From NCBI GenBank assembly GCA_023213395.1, contig CM041465.1:94123741-94187740 (forward strand): a stretch of 64,000 nucleotides of DNA. Reading direction: 5' to 3'. The position numbers and the translations under genes were made by a program. The stretch's first letter is position 1. Each line of letters starts with the position of its first letter. Of the stretch, positions 1 through 10,844 are shown in pieces. Source of the stretch: Cycas panzhihuaensis (Eukaryota; Cycadophyta). Under the pieces are notes generated by a model. That model worked only from the letters and a program-made list of their open reading frames with translations, was not told the DNA's origin and ran no database searches.

Positions 1-452
1 AATGTATGAATATCGTAGGGTGATACACTTATCTTTCTCAAATATTGTTACCCCAACTAAAATAAGTTATGTGATCATAGTATTAAATACAATGAGATGA
101 TCTACAACTATATCTCTATCACTCATCTTGAGTGAATATTACTTTTTTTGAAAAAATAGCTTATTATACAGGGACTTAGTCTAATATAAAGCCCCTAACT
201 TATTCTATAGATCTTTAGTTGTAGACTCTATGGCAATGTTTAATAATACCATGTCTAAAAGATATAACCTTATCAATTTGATTGCTTTTTATCAAGCTTC
301 TTTTAGTCTTTATTAGCCATATGTGTAGGCTTTACTCCTACCATAATGATCCATTGATCCTTCTTAATAAGGATATTTTCCATCTTTATCTTCCATAACT
401 TAAAGTTCTAGCCATTAAGCATTTTAAGCTCTATCTTCATAGTGCTTACCAT
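1..452 (-). pseudogene. copia B gag, broken, runs off the window
   Basis: This is the N-terminal part of a Ty1/copia capsid (Gag) frame. Read on the minus strand from the ATG at 450-452, it gives a copia Gag start with the core NFKLWKIKMENIL, the usual Asn-Phe/Trp pattern of the Tnt1-like (Tork) group. A TAG stop sits just before that core, more stops follow within 60 codons, and the frame then slips. It lies directly downstream of its own PBS and 5' LTR (525-914), so it is the start of an element whose rest lies left of the window. Gag would form the virus-like particle that packages element RNA. Identity as copia Gag is firm; the lineage is likely but not proven. Confidence 0.8.
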
Positions 453-524
453 AATCTTCACACTCAACTTCACTAAACAAGGCTTCCATTTATCAAATGG
501 CTTCTCACATAACTAAAACCCTTA

Positions 525-536
525 ACTATAATACCA
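525..536 (-). other. primer-binding site of copia B
   Basis: On the minus strand this reads TGGTATTATAGT, a decayed match to the initiator tRNA-Met complement (TGGTATCAGAG) used by most plant copia elements. It lies two bases inside the LTR edge and 73 bases upstream of the gag ATG, which fixes the direction of element B. Confidence 0.7.
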
Positions 537-538
537 AA

Positions 539-914
539 TAAAGAGAAAATATAACTATAAAAGTAATGTATTAATAGAACTCTAAACCATGTAAAGAATA
601 AATAAACTAAGCATATAATAAAGAACACTAAGAGATTTAGGTATAAGCATAAACCTTTTATTAATTTAAGAAATAGCTACAGAATTACAGAGATGAAAAC
701 CCCATCTCTCTTCCCATTGACTCATCAAAGATTCATCCAACCTTTTCTATGTACTATTATAGAAGAATATATAGACATAAATTTATAAAATACCACCTTA
801 TAGTTTTACAATATAATGGGCATAAAGAATGGGCTAAAAAAGAACCTTATAAGACACCCAAATGGGCTCAAGTGTATTACCTCTACCTATGTAACACTTT
901 TAAAATATTTAACA
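539..914 (-). mobile_element. 5' LTR of copia B
   Basis: In minus orientation this LTR starts TGTTAAATATTTT and ends just before the PBS. It is clearly related to the 3' LTR of copia A at 13022: both begin TGTT(A/G)AATA, share the block TGTTACATAGGTA near the start, and share a later block around TTATGCCTATT...TATATA...TTCTATAATGG. The length (376 bases) is close to that of the A LTR (about 381). So B and A belong to one family, in opposite orientations. The LTR abuts the middle of A's gag, which suggests that B inserted into A; the matching junction lies outside the window. Confidence 0.75.
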
Positions 915-2489
915 TATCTAATAGAGATAATAATGTATAAACATAATAAGTGTATTATCATATTGTATTCACTTCCTCATTCTTGGGACAACTTTATAAT
1001 AGTGATAAGTAGTACAACTACTACCACCCTAAAGTTTGATAAAGTTGTTACTACTCTATTATTAAAGAAGATGAGATAAAAATCTTCTAATAATCATACA
1101 AAAGAGGCATTGGTGGTGAGAGGTCAGGCATTAGATCATGACCAACAAAAGCCTAAGTATAAATGATTAAAATCTAAAAGAAAATTTAAATCTCCAAGTA
1201 AAGATCTAATGGTATATTAGAGATGTAAGAAGGCTAGCTATATCAAGAGTTAATATAGAGATATGGTTGATAAGGGAAATTCACCTAAAGCTACTTCTAC
1301 CATAGTAAAAAAATACTTTGATGAAATTTATGGTGATGTTTATTTAGCTACTTCAAGTAACGTGTCAAATATTGAGTTTTAGTTAATTGACTATGGTGCC
1401 TTACTTTATATTACTCCCCATCGGGAGTGGCTCTATGAATATCAAAGTATTAATGGAGGTGAAGTATTCCTTAGGGACCATATCTCATATAAAAATGTAG
1501 GTCGTGGAAGGGTAAAGGTATAGTTTGGGAATGGAAGGATTAAAACTATCCCTAACGTAAGCCATAACCCTAGTTCATATATGAGCCTATTATTTATCAA
1601 TTAATTAAGTGATGTAGGAATCAAACTGACTTTCAATAAATATAGTTATAGAATGGTTTAAGGAGTATTGTATAAACTTGTTGTTAGCATAATAAGTACG
1701 AGTAGTTATAATTTAGCTGTTGTAAAATATAATAGTAATGTAGGAGGTACCCAGGTGTTGTTGACTAATAAGAATATATTATGGCATCAAAGATTAAGGT
1801 ACATTAGAGAAAAATGCCTCTATGATTTACTCTCTAAAGGTATAGTTAAATATATCTCTAGGATTGATAGCTCTTTTAATTTCAATTTTTATGAGCATTG
1901 TGTTTATTGCAAATAAAATTGTATAAGTTTTCCTTCTAGTTTAAAGAGAGTAAAGGGGATTTTGCAACTAGTGCATAATGATGTTTTTGGGCCCATTGAT
2001 GTACCCTCTCTAAGTGGTTCTAAGTAGTTTATCTCATTCATTGATAATTTTTTTAAGAAAGACATAGTTATACTTTCTCAGGTAAAAATCTGAAGTTTTC
2101 AATAAATTCAAAGAATTTAAGGCCTTAATTAAAAATCAGACTAATGAGAGAATCAAGGTATTGAGAACTACTAATAGAGGTGAGTATTTCTCAAATGAAT
2201 TTGAGTAGTTCTATAAACGATATGGAATAGTAAGGTAGAAGATAACTCCTTATATACCATAGCATAATAGAGTTGTTGAAAGGATGAATAGGACCTTACT
2301 AGAAAGATCAAGAGATATGCTTAGTGTTGGTGGTTTAGGGAAGAAATCCTAGGTTGAGGCTATGATAATTATTAGCTACCTAATAAATAAATTACTGATG
2401 ACTAGTTTGGTGAATAGAATGCCTAAAGAAGAGTGGTGTGATAAGAAACCATCTCTTGGTCACCTTAGAGTATTTGGCTCTGAAGCCTT
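915..2489 (+). pseudogene. copia A: gag C-terminus, protease, integrase N-half
   Basis: This is a degraded polyprotein of a Tnt1-like Ty1/copia element. In order it holds the Gag C-terminal block (SLPHSWDNF near 968-994), a ruined zinc knuckle near 1214-1250 (one Cys, the Gly and the His are lost), and a protease site near 1389 where the catalytic Asp is followed by Tyr. A pre-integrase HHCC region follows from 1780 (WHQRL...CVYC), then the integrase core from about 1960. Stops are mostly TAG where the family has Gln. The left edge is the LTR of copia B and the right edge is the LTR of copia C, which interrupts the integrase frame. The reading resumes in phase at 10845. Confidence 0.85.
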
Positions 2490-2826
2490 TATTAGCGCAG
2501 GGGAGCAAAGCAGGTCAGGATGCTATTTTGATTAACATATTTCAGAATAATTAAAGGCAGTGTTAAAAAACATCAGGGAGGTATTCCCACCCTTTAATTA
2601 GAAATTTGGGGAGGTGGCATATGCCATCACTTGACCAATACATTATTCTAAAATAATATTAAAAAATAAATTAAAATTATAAGAAGACATACCTTAGCTA
2701 ATGTGTTAGCTACTTGGCGACTCATAACGGTTATTTGGTGGCTCTAGGTGCCCTAGGGAGCCATAAAGGTGGCTTTGGAGAGCCCTAGGCATATATATCC
2801 TTAAGACATTGGGGGTTATCCCAACA
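2490..2826 (-). mobile_element. 3' LTR of copia C
   Basis: In minus orientation it starts TGTTGGGATAACCCCC at 2826 and ends ...GCTAATA at 2490. It aligns along its length with 10513-10839. The main difference is about ten extra bases near 2750-2765, plus scattered mismatches that are mostly C/T and G/A. The ends fit the TGTTGG...CCAACA pattern with decay at one end. Confidence 0.92.
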
Positions 2827-2844
2827 TTCTTCTCCATAATCCCC
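2827..2844 (-). other. polypurine tract of copia C
   Basis: On the minus strand GGGGATTATGGAGAAGAA ends directly at the TG of the 3' LTR. This is the place and composition expected for the plus-strand primer of an LTR element. Two T bases interrupt the purine run, probably from decay. Confidence 0.75.
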
Positions 2845-2849
2845 AATGT

Positions 2850-4410
2850 AAGCAATTCCCAAATTTTCTCTAAATTTCTGGAACTTGATCTTACCCAATG
2901 CTTTTGTAAAGATGGTTGCTATCTAGTCTTCTGTACTATAATATTTTAGCTCAATTTATCCTTATTATACTAATTCTTGAATAAAATGATGTGTCTTAAT
3001 ATGCTTAGTTCTACCATGAAAAACTGGATTCTCTATCATTTGTATAGTGCTTTGATTGTCACACCCGATTTTGGTTAGCCCTTGCTATTCTATTTTGAGA
3101 TCTTGTAGTAGATAATGCAACCAAACTGTTTCACATGCCCCTAAAACTGTTGCTTTATATTCTGCCTTTGTTGTTGATAAGGGAACTATATTTTGTTTCT
3201 TTGAGCTCTATGTTATAGCTACTAAACCTATACTAAAGGTGTAACCTGATGTAGATTTCTTATCATCTATATCACCAGCCCAGTCTGAATCTATATGCCC
3301 TATCAATATGAAGTTTAATGTAGACCTATAATATAGCCCAAAATCTATTATGCCTTTAAGATATTATAGGATTCCTTTTACTACTTTCCAATGAGAAGTC
3401 CTTGGATCATGGATAAATTGAGATACCACACTAACCGCATGCATGATATCAAGTCGTGTAGAAGTCAAGTAAATTAAGCTACCAATTAGTTGCCTGTATA
3501 GTGTTGGATCCATAGGAGCAGACTCATCATGCTTTGAAAGTTTTATTCCAAGTTTAATAGGAGTAGCTAAAGGTTTACATTTGCTCATCTTGAACTTTTG
3601 AAGTAAGTTTAAGGTATATTTTCTTTAGGAGATAAGAATACCACCATCATCTCTGTCATACTTCTATTCTAAAGAAGTAATGTATTAGACCCAAGTCAGT
3701 CATTTCAAATTCTCTACACATATCTTCCTTAAATTGATGTGAGAGTTGTGGATCATTTCCTATGTAAACAAGATCATCAACATATAATCCCACAATTAGG
3801 ATCAATTTACCTTTGATCTTAGTGTATAGATTTAGGTCTTATTGAAATCTTTTGAAGCCTTTATCTCTAAAATATTTGTCAATATGAGAATACCACGCTC
3901 TAAGTGCTTATTTAAGTCTATAAAGTGCTTTATTAAGTTTATACACTATGTTTTCTCCCCCCCTAACTTCAAAACTAAGGGGTTGAGAGAGATATAGATG
4001 TCTTCTTTAATGTAGCCATTAAGAAAATAACTTTTGATGTCCATTTGGTAAATGTCCTATTTCATTTGAGTAGCTAAATAGATAATCATATGAATTATTT
4101 CCATTCTAACAACTGGAGAAAAGTTCTCATTATAATCAATGCCTTCCTTTTAAGAGTATCCTTTTACAACAAGATAAAATTTATGCTTGTCAATAGAGCC
4201 ATCAAATCTAAATTTTTTTTTGTATATCCACTTAGTCCTAATAGGCTTTTTATTTAGAGGAAGATCAACCAATTCCCAAGTGTCATTTTTTACAATGGAG
4301 TTGTATTCTTCCTCCATAGCTTTTCTCCATGTAGTATCTGAATTAGCCTCAATAAAGGTTTGAAGCTCATGTATTTCCATAACATGAGTCATAAGGGAAA
4401 AGTTTACCCT
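2850..4410 (-). pseudogene. copia C reverse transcriptase and RNase H
   Basis: Minus-strand pol C-terminal half. The RT N-terminus is at 4150-4392 (WRKAMEEEYNSIVKNDTWEL). The catalytic Tyr-Val-Asp-Asp is intact at 3773-3784. The RT-RNase H connection is at 3364-3588 (LYRQLIGSLIYLTSTRLDI), and the RNase H part lies leftward to about 2860. RT copies element RNA into DNA in the particle; RNase H removes the RNA strand. The frame is broken by several shifts and stops, so no functional enzyme is expected, although the catalytic box survives. Confidence 0.88.
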
Positions 4411-5600
4411 ATGAGATCAAGTTGATCTTTTATTATAATTGTGATCCAACGTGTTATCCATGGGATGATATCTTTGAGTCCATTTAGGAATTTTTCATGG
4501 TGGAGATTGAGAGGCTTCCTCCCTAGAAAAATTTTGTGGTGGAACTTAAAAAGAAGTTTCATCCCCACTTTTAACATCAATGGTACTTCTTTGGAGCTGC
4601 CAAGCTGGCACATATATGGACCTAGGATTGGAATCAAGATTTATTATCACATTCCTTCCTTTTTCTTGATGATGATCAACATAATAGGAATCAGTTTCTT
4701 GAAAGATGACATCTCTGCTCATGGTAACCATTCTTGATTTTATATTATAAAGATTATATGATTTTGATATATCACTATAGCTGAAGAAAATGTATTTGGT
4801 ACTATGATCATCCAATTTAGTCCTTTTCTATTTAGGAATATGAGTATATGCCACGCAGCCAAAAACTCTGAAGTGATAGATATTTGGTTTGTATCATGTC
4901 TATGCTTCTTTAGGAGTCTTCCATCGAAGTGCTTTAGTGGTACTTTTGTTGATCAAATATACTATAGTATGTACTACTTTGGTCAAAAAATGAATTTCTA
5001 ATCTTTTATCTTTGAGCATGCACCTTGGCATTTCAACTATGGTGTGATTCTTTCTTTCTGCTATACCATTTTGTTAAGGGGTGTAAGGATTGGTTAACTA
5101 ACGCCTGATTCCATGGTGAACACAATAAGTATTGAATTGATTTGAAATGAATTCTCCCCCATTATTTAATCTTAGGGAGAGTATCTTGTGTCCACTTTGT
5201 CTCTCCACATAGGTTTTAAAGTTGACAAAGTGTTGAAATGCATCATATTCAAATTTCATAAAGAAAACCCATGTTTTCCTTGTATAATCATCAATGAAAG
5301 TAATAAAGTATTTTGCTCCTCCTAGAGATGGAGTTTCCATGGGACTAGAAATATTAGTATATACTAATTAAAGAGGACCTTGTGCTCTATAAGTAAATTC
5401 TAGAAAACTTTCCCTATGTTGTTTTCTAAGTAGACATCCCTCACAGACATTTTTGTCCACTTCAATATGGGGAAACCCATAAACCATGCTCATCCTTTTC
5501 ATAAGTTCCAAATTACCATAATTCAAGTGCCCAAATCTTTTATTCCACATGGTACTGTCAATCTTAATAGTTTTTTCAAAGTATAGGAATCAGATAGAGG
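4411..5600 (-). pseudogene. copia C integrase
   Basis: Minus-strand integrase. The N-terminal pre-integrase zinc region is at 5368-5550 (MWNKRFGHLNYGN...CEGCLLRKQ), the catalytic core at 5098-5340 (FITFIDDYTRKTWVFF, then LNNGGEF), and the linker toward RT at 4546-4815 (HSTKYIFFSYSD). In the core the second catalytic Asp reads Asn (GAT to AAT on the coding strand), which alone would kill strand transfer. Several stops and a frame slip occur between 4400 and 5100. It would insert element cDNA into chromosomes. Confidence 0.87.
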
Positions 5601-7091
5601 GATGAAAGTTTGAATAGATTATCTTTTGTTATTTTTCCTCTTGCAATAATTACTTTATTTTATCTCTTATCTTTGATAATACACTTGCCATTATCAAATA
5701 TGACTCTATAATCTTGACCCATCATCTGTCCTAATGATAGTAGATTATTTCTTAAGGCTAGAATATATAGGACATCCTCAATGTATTTGGTTTCTCCTGA
5801 ATCAGTTTGGAGAGTTTCATTTCCTTTGCCAACAGCTTCATAGGTTATATCGTCCCCAAATATAATAGAGCCCATTTTAATTATATCCATTATTTAAATC
5901 CAACCCTTTATATGAGTCATTTGAGTTGAGCATCCTGAGTCAATGTACCAACTACTATCTTCATCTTCACTGGATAGAAAGCTGGATAACAATAGCCAAC
6001 TTTCTCTATTTTGTATAGTAGTATTAGCATGTTAGGTGGTCCATTTTTAGTAAAGCACCTATTTTCTATGTGACTAGAGTAATTGCAAAAGGTGCAATAT
6101 AATGAATCTCTTGTCCTATAACTAAGACTTCTACTCCAAGGATAAGATCTATCAATATGAGATGGCCTTACTCTTTCTTCATGAGGAGGTGGATAATCCC
6201 TTTATCTATGATTTGGAGGATGAAGATTTTCCCTTTATGGTGGTATATCCCTCTAGAACTTAGGATAACATTGATATGGCCCTTGTTGTCTTTCTTTACT
6301 TGGATATCTAGTTTGCCTTGAATCTCCTTGATTAGCTCATTATCTTTGGTGAGGATATTGATATCTTGGCTACCTTTATTGGTGTGCCATATGTCTAGGA
6401 TTTCTAGTCTTTTCTTTTGGAGACTAATCCCTAGATTTAGAAGTGCTTGCTTAAGCATGTGAGTATATCCTTGCCTTAGTGGTAAAAGCATATTCAAGTA
6501 ATTCATTAGATGCCTTCTTCTCTTCAACAACCATTAACATGGCACTCAATTATTTTATTTTGAGGGTGCTTAAGTCTTTATAGTCTTTAATGCTAGTTGT
6601 GACCATTTAAAAGCTTGGTACGACATTGATGCATCATAGAATTCTTTCAACAACTCTTTATTCTATTAAGGTCTCTCCAAGAGATCTCATACGATTAACT
6701 AGGTCTTATACCTCTATTATAAAGTTAGTAATTAATTCATTTGAATTTATCCTTAGGTTTTTAAATTTAGTCATAAGGGTTTAAAGCTTTGATAAAGGCA
6801 TACCTTCATAAATCAATTGTAAAGTATCCCATACTTGATTTAATATGGTTGCAAGATTTTATTATCAATAGCACAAAACAATAATGCTAGAGCTTCATTA
6901 TCTTTCTTGACCATTTCTTCGAATATCCTCTTTTATTCATTTGTGGCTTGGTCACCTGGATTAGTATAGATTATCTAAACTATATCTCATAACTCCTTTG
7001 ACATGAGGATAGATTTTATTTTTTTCCTCCAAATTAGAAAATTTGTCCCATCGAATACTGGAATAGTCATATTTCCTATGCCCGTTGCCAT
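5601..7091 (-). pseudogene. copia C gag and protease
   Basis: The frame starts at the minus-strand ATG 7089-7091, giving MATGIGNMTIPVFDGTNFL, a typical copia Gag start. The first 35 codons stay open; shifts follow further on. A perfect CCHC zinc knuckle (CTFCNYSSHIENRC, spacing C-x2-C-x4-H-x4-C) lies near 6060-6100. The protease active-site region lies near 5900-5960, and its flap and C-terminal part at 5660-5890 are open. Gag and protease precede integrase as in all copia elements. Confidence 0.85.
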
Positions 7092-10000
7092 GTTACTTAA
7101 CTTGGGTTATGAGTGTAATAGTTTGTAAATAAAATATGTTTATCCCACCAAGATTTTGGTTAAATGAATAAAAAGGTTTTTCAAGTTTAACCCAAGGTTT
7201 TATAAGTGGGCCTAGTCCCTAAATGAGGTTTGCTAGGCTCTAAGTTTATGTGTCTCCTGGGGTAACCTTTGGTTGCTATCTTTTCTAGTGGCAACTACTC
7301 ACAGACGGAAAAATAGAGACCCAATATACCGGTATGTGAGTGCTAGGCTCTATATACCTCAGTACGTGGGTTGCTAAGAAGGATTTTACATCCCCCTAAA
7401 TTGTTGACCCACCTGCATCAAACTTATACCTAACAATAGATCTAGCAATGAAGGTTCTTAAACCAAGGTACTTACTCTCTCTAGGTCTAGCCTTGGTCTC
7501 TAAACACCACAAATAGAAAAGGTTTTGCATCTCATCCTACCACTGAATACACCTAATATCCAAAGTCTTTCCTCATCCAATATGAGTAGGCCAAGTGGCG
7601 TGTGCAGGGTGGTAACTTCAGGGGTGCTAACCATTCCCCTTATAAGGCTAGAAAAAGAGGAGGTTTAATTCAGGTAATAATCTAATTTAATGTGAGAAAA
7701 AAATTATTATAGATAGTCTTGCTTACAAATAAGATTCCTTTTATAACAAAAAAATTGAAATGAAACTTAAAATAAAGACTAAAATCAAATTGCTTTCAAT
7801 ACTCAAATATCAATTTAGAAAAAATAAAGTATGAAATATCCTTCCCAATAAAAGAATACTTTCAATTTCAAAAATTCCCCTTTGAAAGTATAAATTATTA
7901 ATCTTACAATAGGGAAACTATGAGCAAATTTAAATCTATATTCACACCTTTAAATTAATCAAATGCCTTTTTTAAAAAGGAATAATTATTCAATGTTTAA
8001 AGAAGTCTATATGGACTTTCCTTTCAAAATAAAGATGTATATCTATGATTGTAATAAAAAATGCTTTCCCCCTTTGAAGTATTAGATTTCTTTGTAAAAA
8101 ATAAGAAGTTTTTCTTTTTAAAAAATATGAAATAAAGATGAAATTTTTTCTAAATGAAAGCCAAGTGAGTTCCTTAAATCAAGTTTTATAAGTAGGTTGT
8201 GTTGAGAATAGAGAGGGGGTAATTGTTCTTTAATAATCATAAATAAGTGTAAATAATCTCCCGATCAAGCACAAAAGGACTTTAAATAAGTTTTAGATTT
8301 GATACAAGTGAAAAATATGACAAGAAATACCTGTTTACCGAATCGAATGAACAAGAGGTGCTCCTTTTCTTCTAGGGGCCCAAAAGTAGATTAAGTGAGC
8401 TACGAAATGGCTTAAAAACTAAATAAATACTAACAAATATTGTTAATGATCAGTATGAAATAAATATCAAGTGGAATATATTTAAAATTAGAAAGAAATT
8501 TGGCTTAAAAGTCTTAAAGAAGGTCCAACTAGGACTTGAATGAAACCTCAAATTTAGGAGCTTTGAACACCTATAAAATAAGGTCAAAATAAGATAAAAC
8601 AAGCTTTAATCTATAGATATATGAAATATATTTCAACTGGTTTAAACAGTTTGTAGATTGAAGCTACGAAGCTCAAGATATTAACAAAGTTGTGAAAAAT
8701 AATTCTTTTAAGGTTAATAAAATAAAGAGTAACCACAAGGTCAACGTTGACATAATCAAACCCTACAAAAAATGAGTCAAATCAAATAAATAATAACTTC
8801 AAGCTATAGAGATCTGAAATACAAACCCAACAAATCTAACTATTTGGAAATCTAACTCTTGGTTGAGAGATATAGCGGAAAAAGTAAATAATCATCTGTT
8901 ATGCAAATACCTTAAAATGAGCCAGACTACCACTTTTATCGATTAAAAAAATAATTAAATCAACACCAAAAAATAAAAATAAGTAGTCAATAATGAATTT
9001 TACTTTAAAAAAATTACAAAGAAACTGATCTGGGCAAAAAATGATATCCCGGTGATACGATATAGCTTGTCAAACAAGGGATTTTATCAAAAAATGATAA
9101 GATATAAACAAAAAAGGAACTTTAATAAAGTCCTTAAAAAATATGCAAATATCCTTGTGTATCATCAACCTAAGGGTAGACTAGGTAGGAATTGACCTCC
9201 AAACCTCACAAAATATAAACCCCTTTGATACCAAGAGGGTAAACTTGTTCATCGAGTTCAAAAGAGGTACTTTTTATATTGATAACTTAAAAAAATTTTA
9301 CAAAAAATATTATTGACTTTAATTGATTAAAAAATAGGTCAAATCAGCTTCAAAGGTAGAAAATAAGTAGTCAAAACTATATCCCAAAAAATTTTAAACT
9401 CAACAAAGCTAGTTTCATTAGAAACTAAGACCCCAGTAAAAAGATATTGTGAAAATAAGCCTGATCCCCTATGTATTTAAAAAAATTAAAAAAAATAAAA
9501 AGGAAAAATTTTATCAAGGTGAAGTTAGCCGCGAGAAAGAGTTCACATTAGTTGAGATAAGACTAGGGGTGAAACCATTAATGGGGCTTATGCCTAACAA
9601 AGGATTTCAAATGATATGAATAATAATATGTTAGATTATATTAATTGATTAAAACAAAGAAAATTATGTCGAACTAAGAACAGTCACATGCACGATCTCC
9701 CAAAGCTAAACCAGAGCTAAAACTTGATCAAATTAATCAAGTAGCACCATAGATGGAGACTCAGGTAGAGGTATTGTAGATCGACATGCATATCAGGTCA
9801 AAAATATTCAAAAAAATAATGAAAAATATATGTATATTGTGAAAAAAAAAAGTGGACGATGGCCAACCAAAGAGTACAACATCAAAACTGAGATAAAAAT
9901 TACTTCTTTAAAGATTAAATCTAGGCTACAGTAGCATACAATGGGCGCCTGAGCAGGTAGACTCTCAAAGTATAAAAAAAAAATTCAAGAAAGAATTAAA

Positions 10001-10499
10001 ATTTTTGAGAAAAATAGTGTAAAAACGTTGAAAACTTGAGAAATTGGAATAGATACTATATCTCACCAATGAAGAGGTAGTTCATTCATGAAATTTTAGA
10101 GGGAGCTATGTATCTATGAGGAATAGCTGCTGGTAAATTTTTGTGACAAACAGAGCTTCGAAAAGGAAGAACAAAGCAGAAGAAAGAATTACCCAAAAAT
10201 TGGGAACTGAGGTTTAATGAGCGATATCTCCCTTCACAAGGCATGAAATCACAAACTATTTTTTCTAGAAGGTAGATGGTTCAGTGACAAATCTAATGAG
10301 TAGTCATTTTCTCAACTTCCGATCAGCAATTGAAGAGCTAGATTGATCTGAATACAAAGTATCACTCTTTAAAAAAATAATGGCAAAATATCATGTAAAC
10401 AAATATGAACATTAATCAAATATTTTAATATACTAAAGTTTAACTATAGATCAATCAAAAATACAATGAACTAATTACGAATCCATGGAACCACATGCA
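7092..10499 (-). other. long non-coding 5' leader of copia C
   Basis: These 3.4 kb lie between the PBS and the gag ATG. No domain could be recognised on either strand and there is no frame of note. The part nearest gag (7092-7660) is mixed in composition; 7660-10499 is strongly A-rich on the plus strand. Phrases such as AAATAAGTAGTCAA recur near 8977 and 9360, hinting at an old internal duplication. It may be a true structured leader or may hide a very old insertion with no visible edges. Confidence 0.55.
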
Positions 10500-10510
10500 C
10501 TCTGATACCA
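10500..10510 (-). other. primer-binding site of copia C
   Basis: On the minus strand this reads TGGTATCAGAG, an intact match to the initiator tRNA-Met type, two bases inside the LTR edge. It fixes 10513-10839 as the 5' LTR. Confidence 0.93.
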
Positions 10511-10512
10511 AA

Positions 10513-10839
10513 TATTGGCACAGCGGAGAAGAGTAGGTCAGGATGCCATTTCGATTAATATATTTCTAAATAATTAAAGGTAGTGTTAAAAAATACTAGT
10601 GAGGTATTCCCACCCTTTAAATAGAAATTTGGGGAGGTGGCACGTGCCATAACCTGACCTGAATATTAGTCCAAAATAATATTAAAAAATAAATTAAAAT
10701 TATAATAATACATACCTTGGCTAATGTGTCAGTTGCTTGGTGGCTTATAACGGTTATTTGGTGGCTTTAGGAGCCCCAAAGGTGGCTTTGGGAGGGCCTA
10801 GGCACATATATCCTTAGGACATTGGGGGTTATCCCAACA
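10513..10839 (-). mobile_element. 5' LTR of copia C
   Basis: In minus orientation it begins TGTTGGGATAACCCCC and ends GTGCCAATA next to the PBS. It pairs with the LTR at 2490-2826. Confidence 0.93.
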
Positions 10840-10844
10840 ACCTT
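10840..10844. repeat. target site duplication of copia C
   Basis: ACCTT here matches GCCTT at 2485-2489 with one transition. The duplicated bases belong to the integrase frame of copia A. Confidence 0.8.

Larger units (their letters stand above)
2490..10839 (-). mobile_element. copia C, complete nested LTR retrotransposon
   Basis: This is an 8.35 kb Ty1/copia element on the minus strand, inserted into the integrase frame of copia A. It has two LTRs (327 and 337 bases), a PBS beside the right LTR, a purine tract beside the left LTR, and gag, protease, integrase, RT and RNase H in copia order. The flanking bases GCCTT (2485-2489) and ACCTT (10840-10844) form a target duplication with one G/A difference. 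Removing the element and one flank copy restores A's integrase phase exactly. The frames carry fewer stops than those of A, in keeping with a later arrival. About 3.4 kb lies between PBS and gag, which is unusually long. Confidence 0.92.

Noticed and set aside
749-1079. Two overlapping plus-strand frames
   Set aside because: The first lies in the copia B LTR. The second begins in the LTR and only becomes meaningful as copia A gag after 915.
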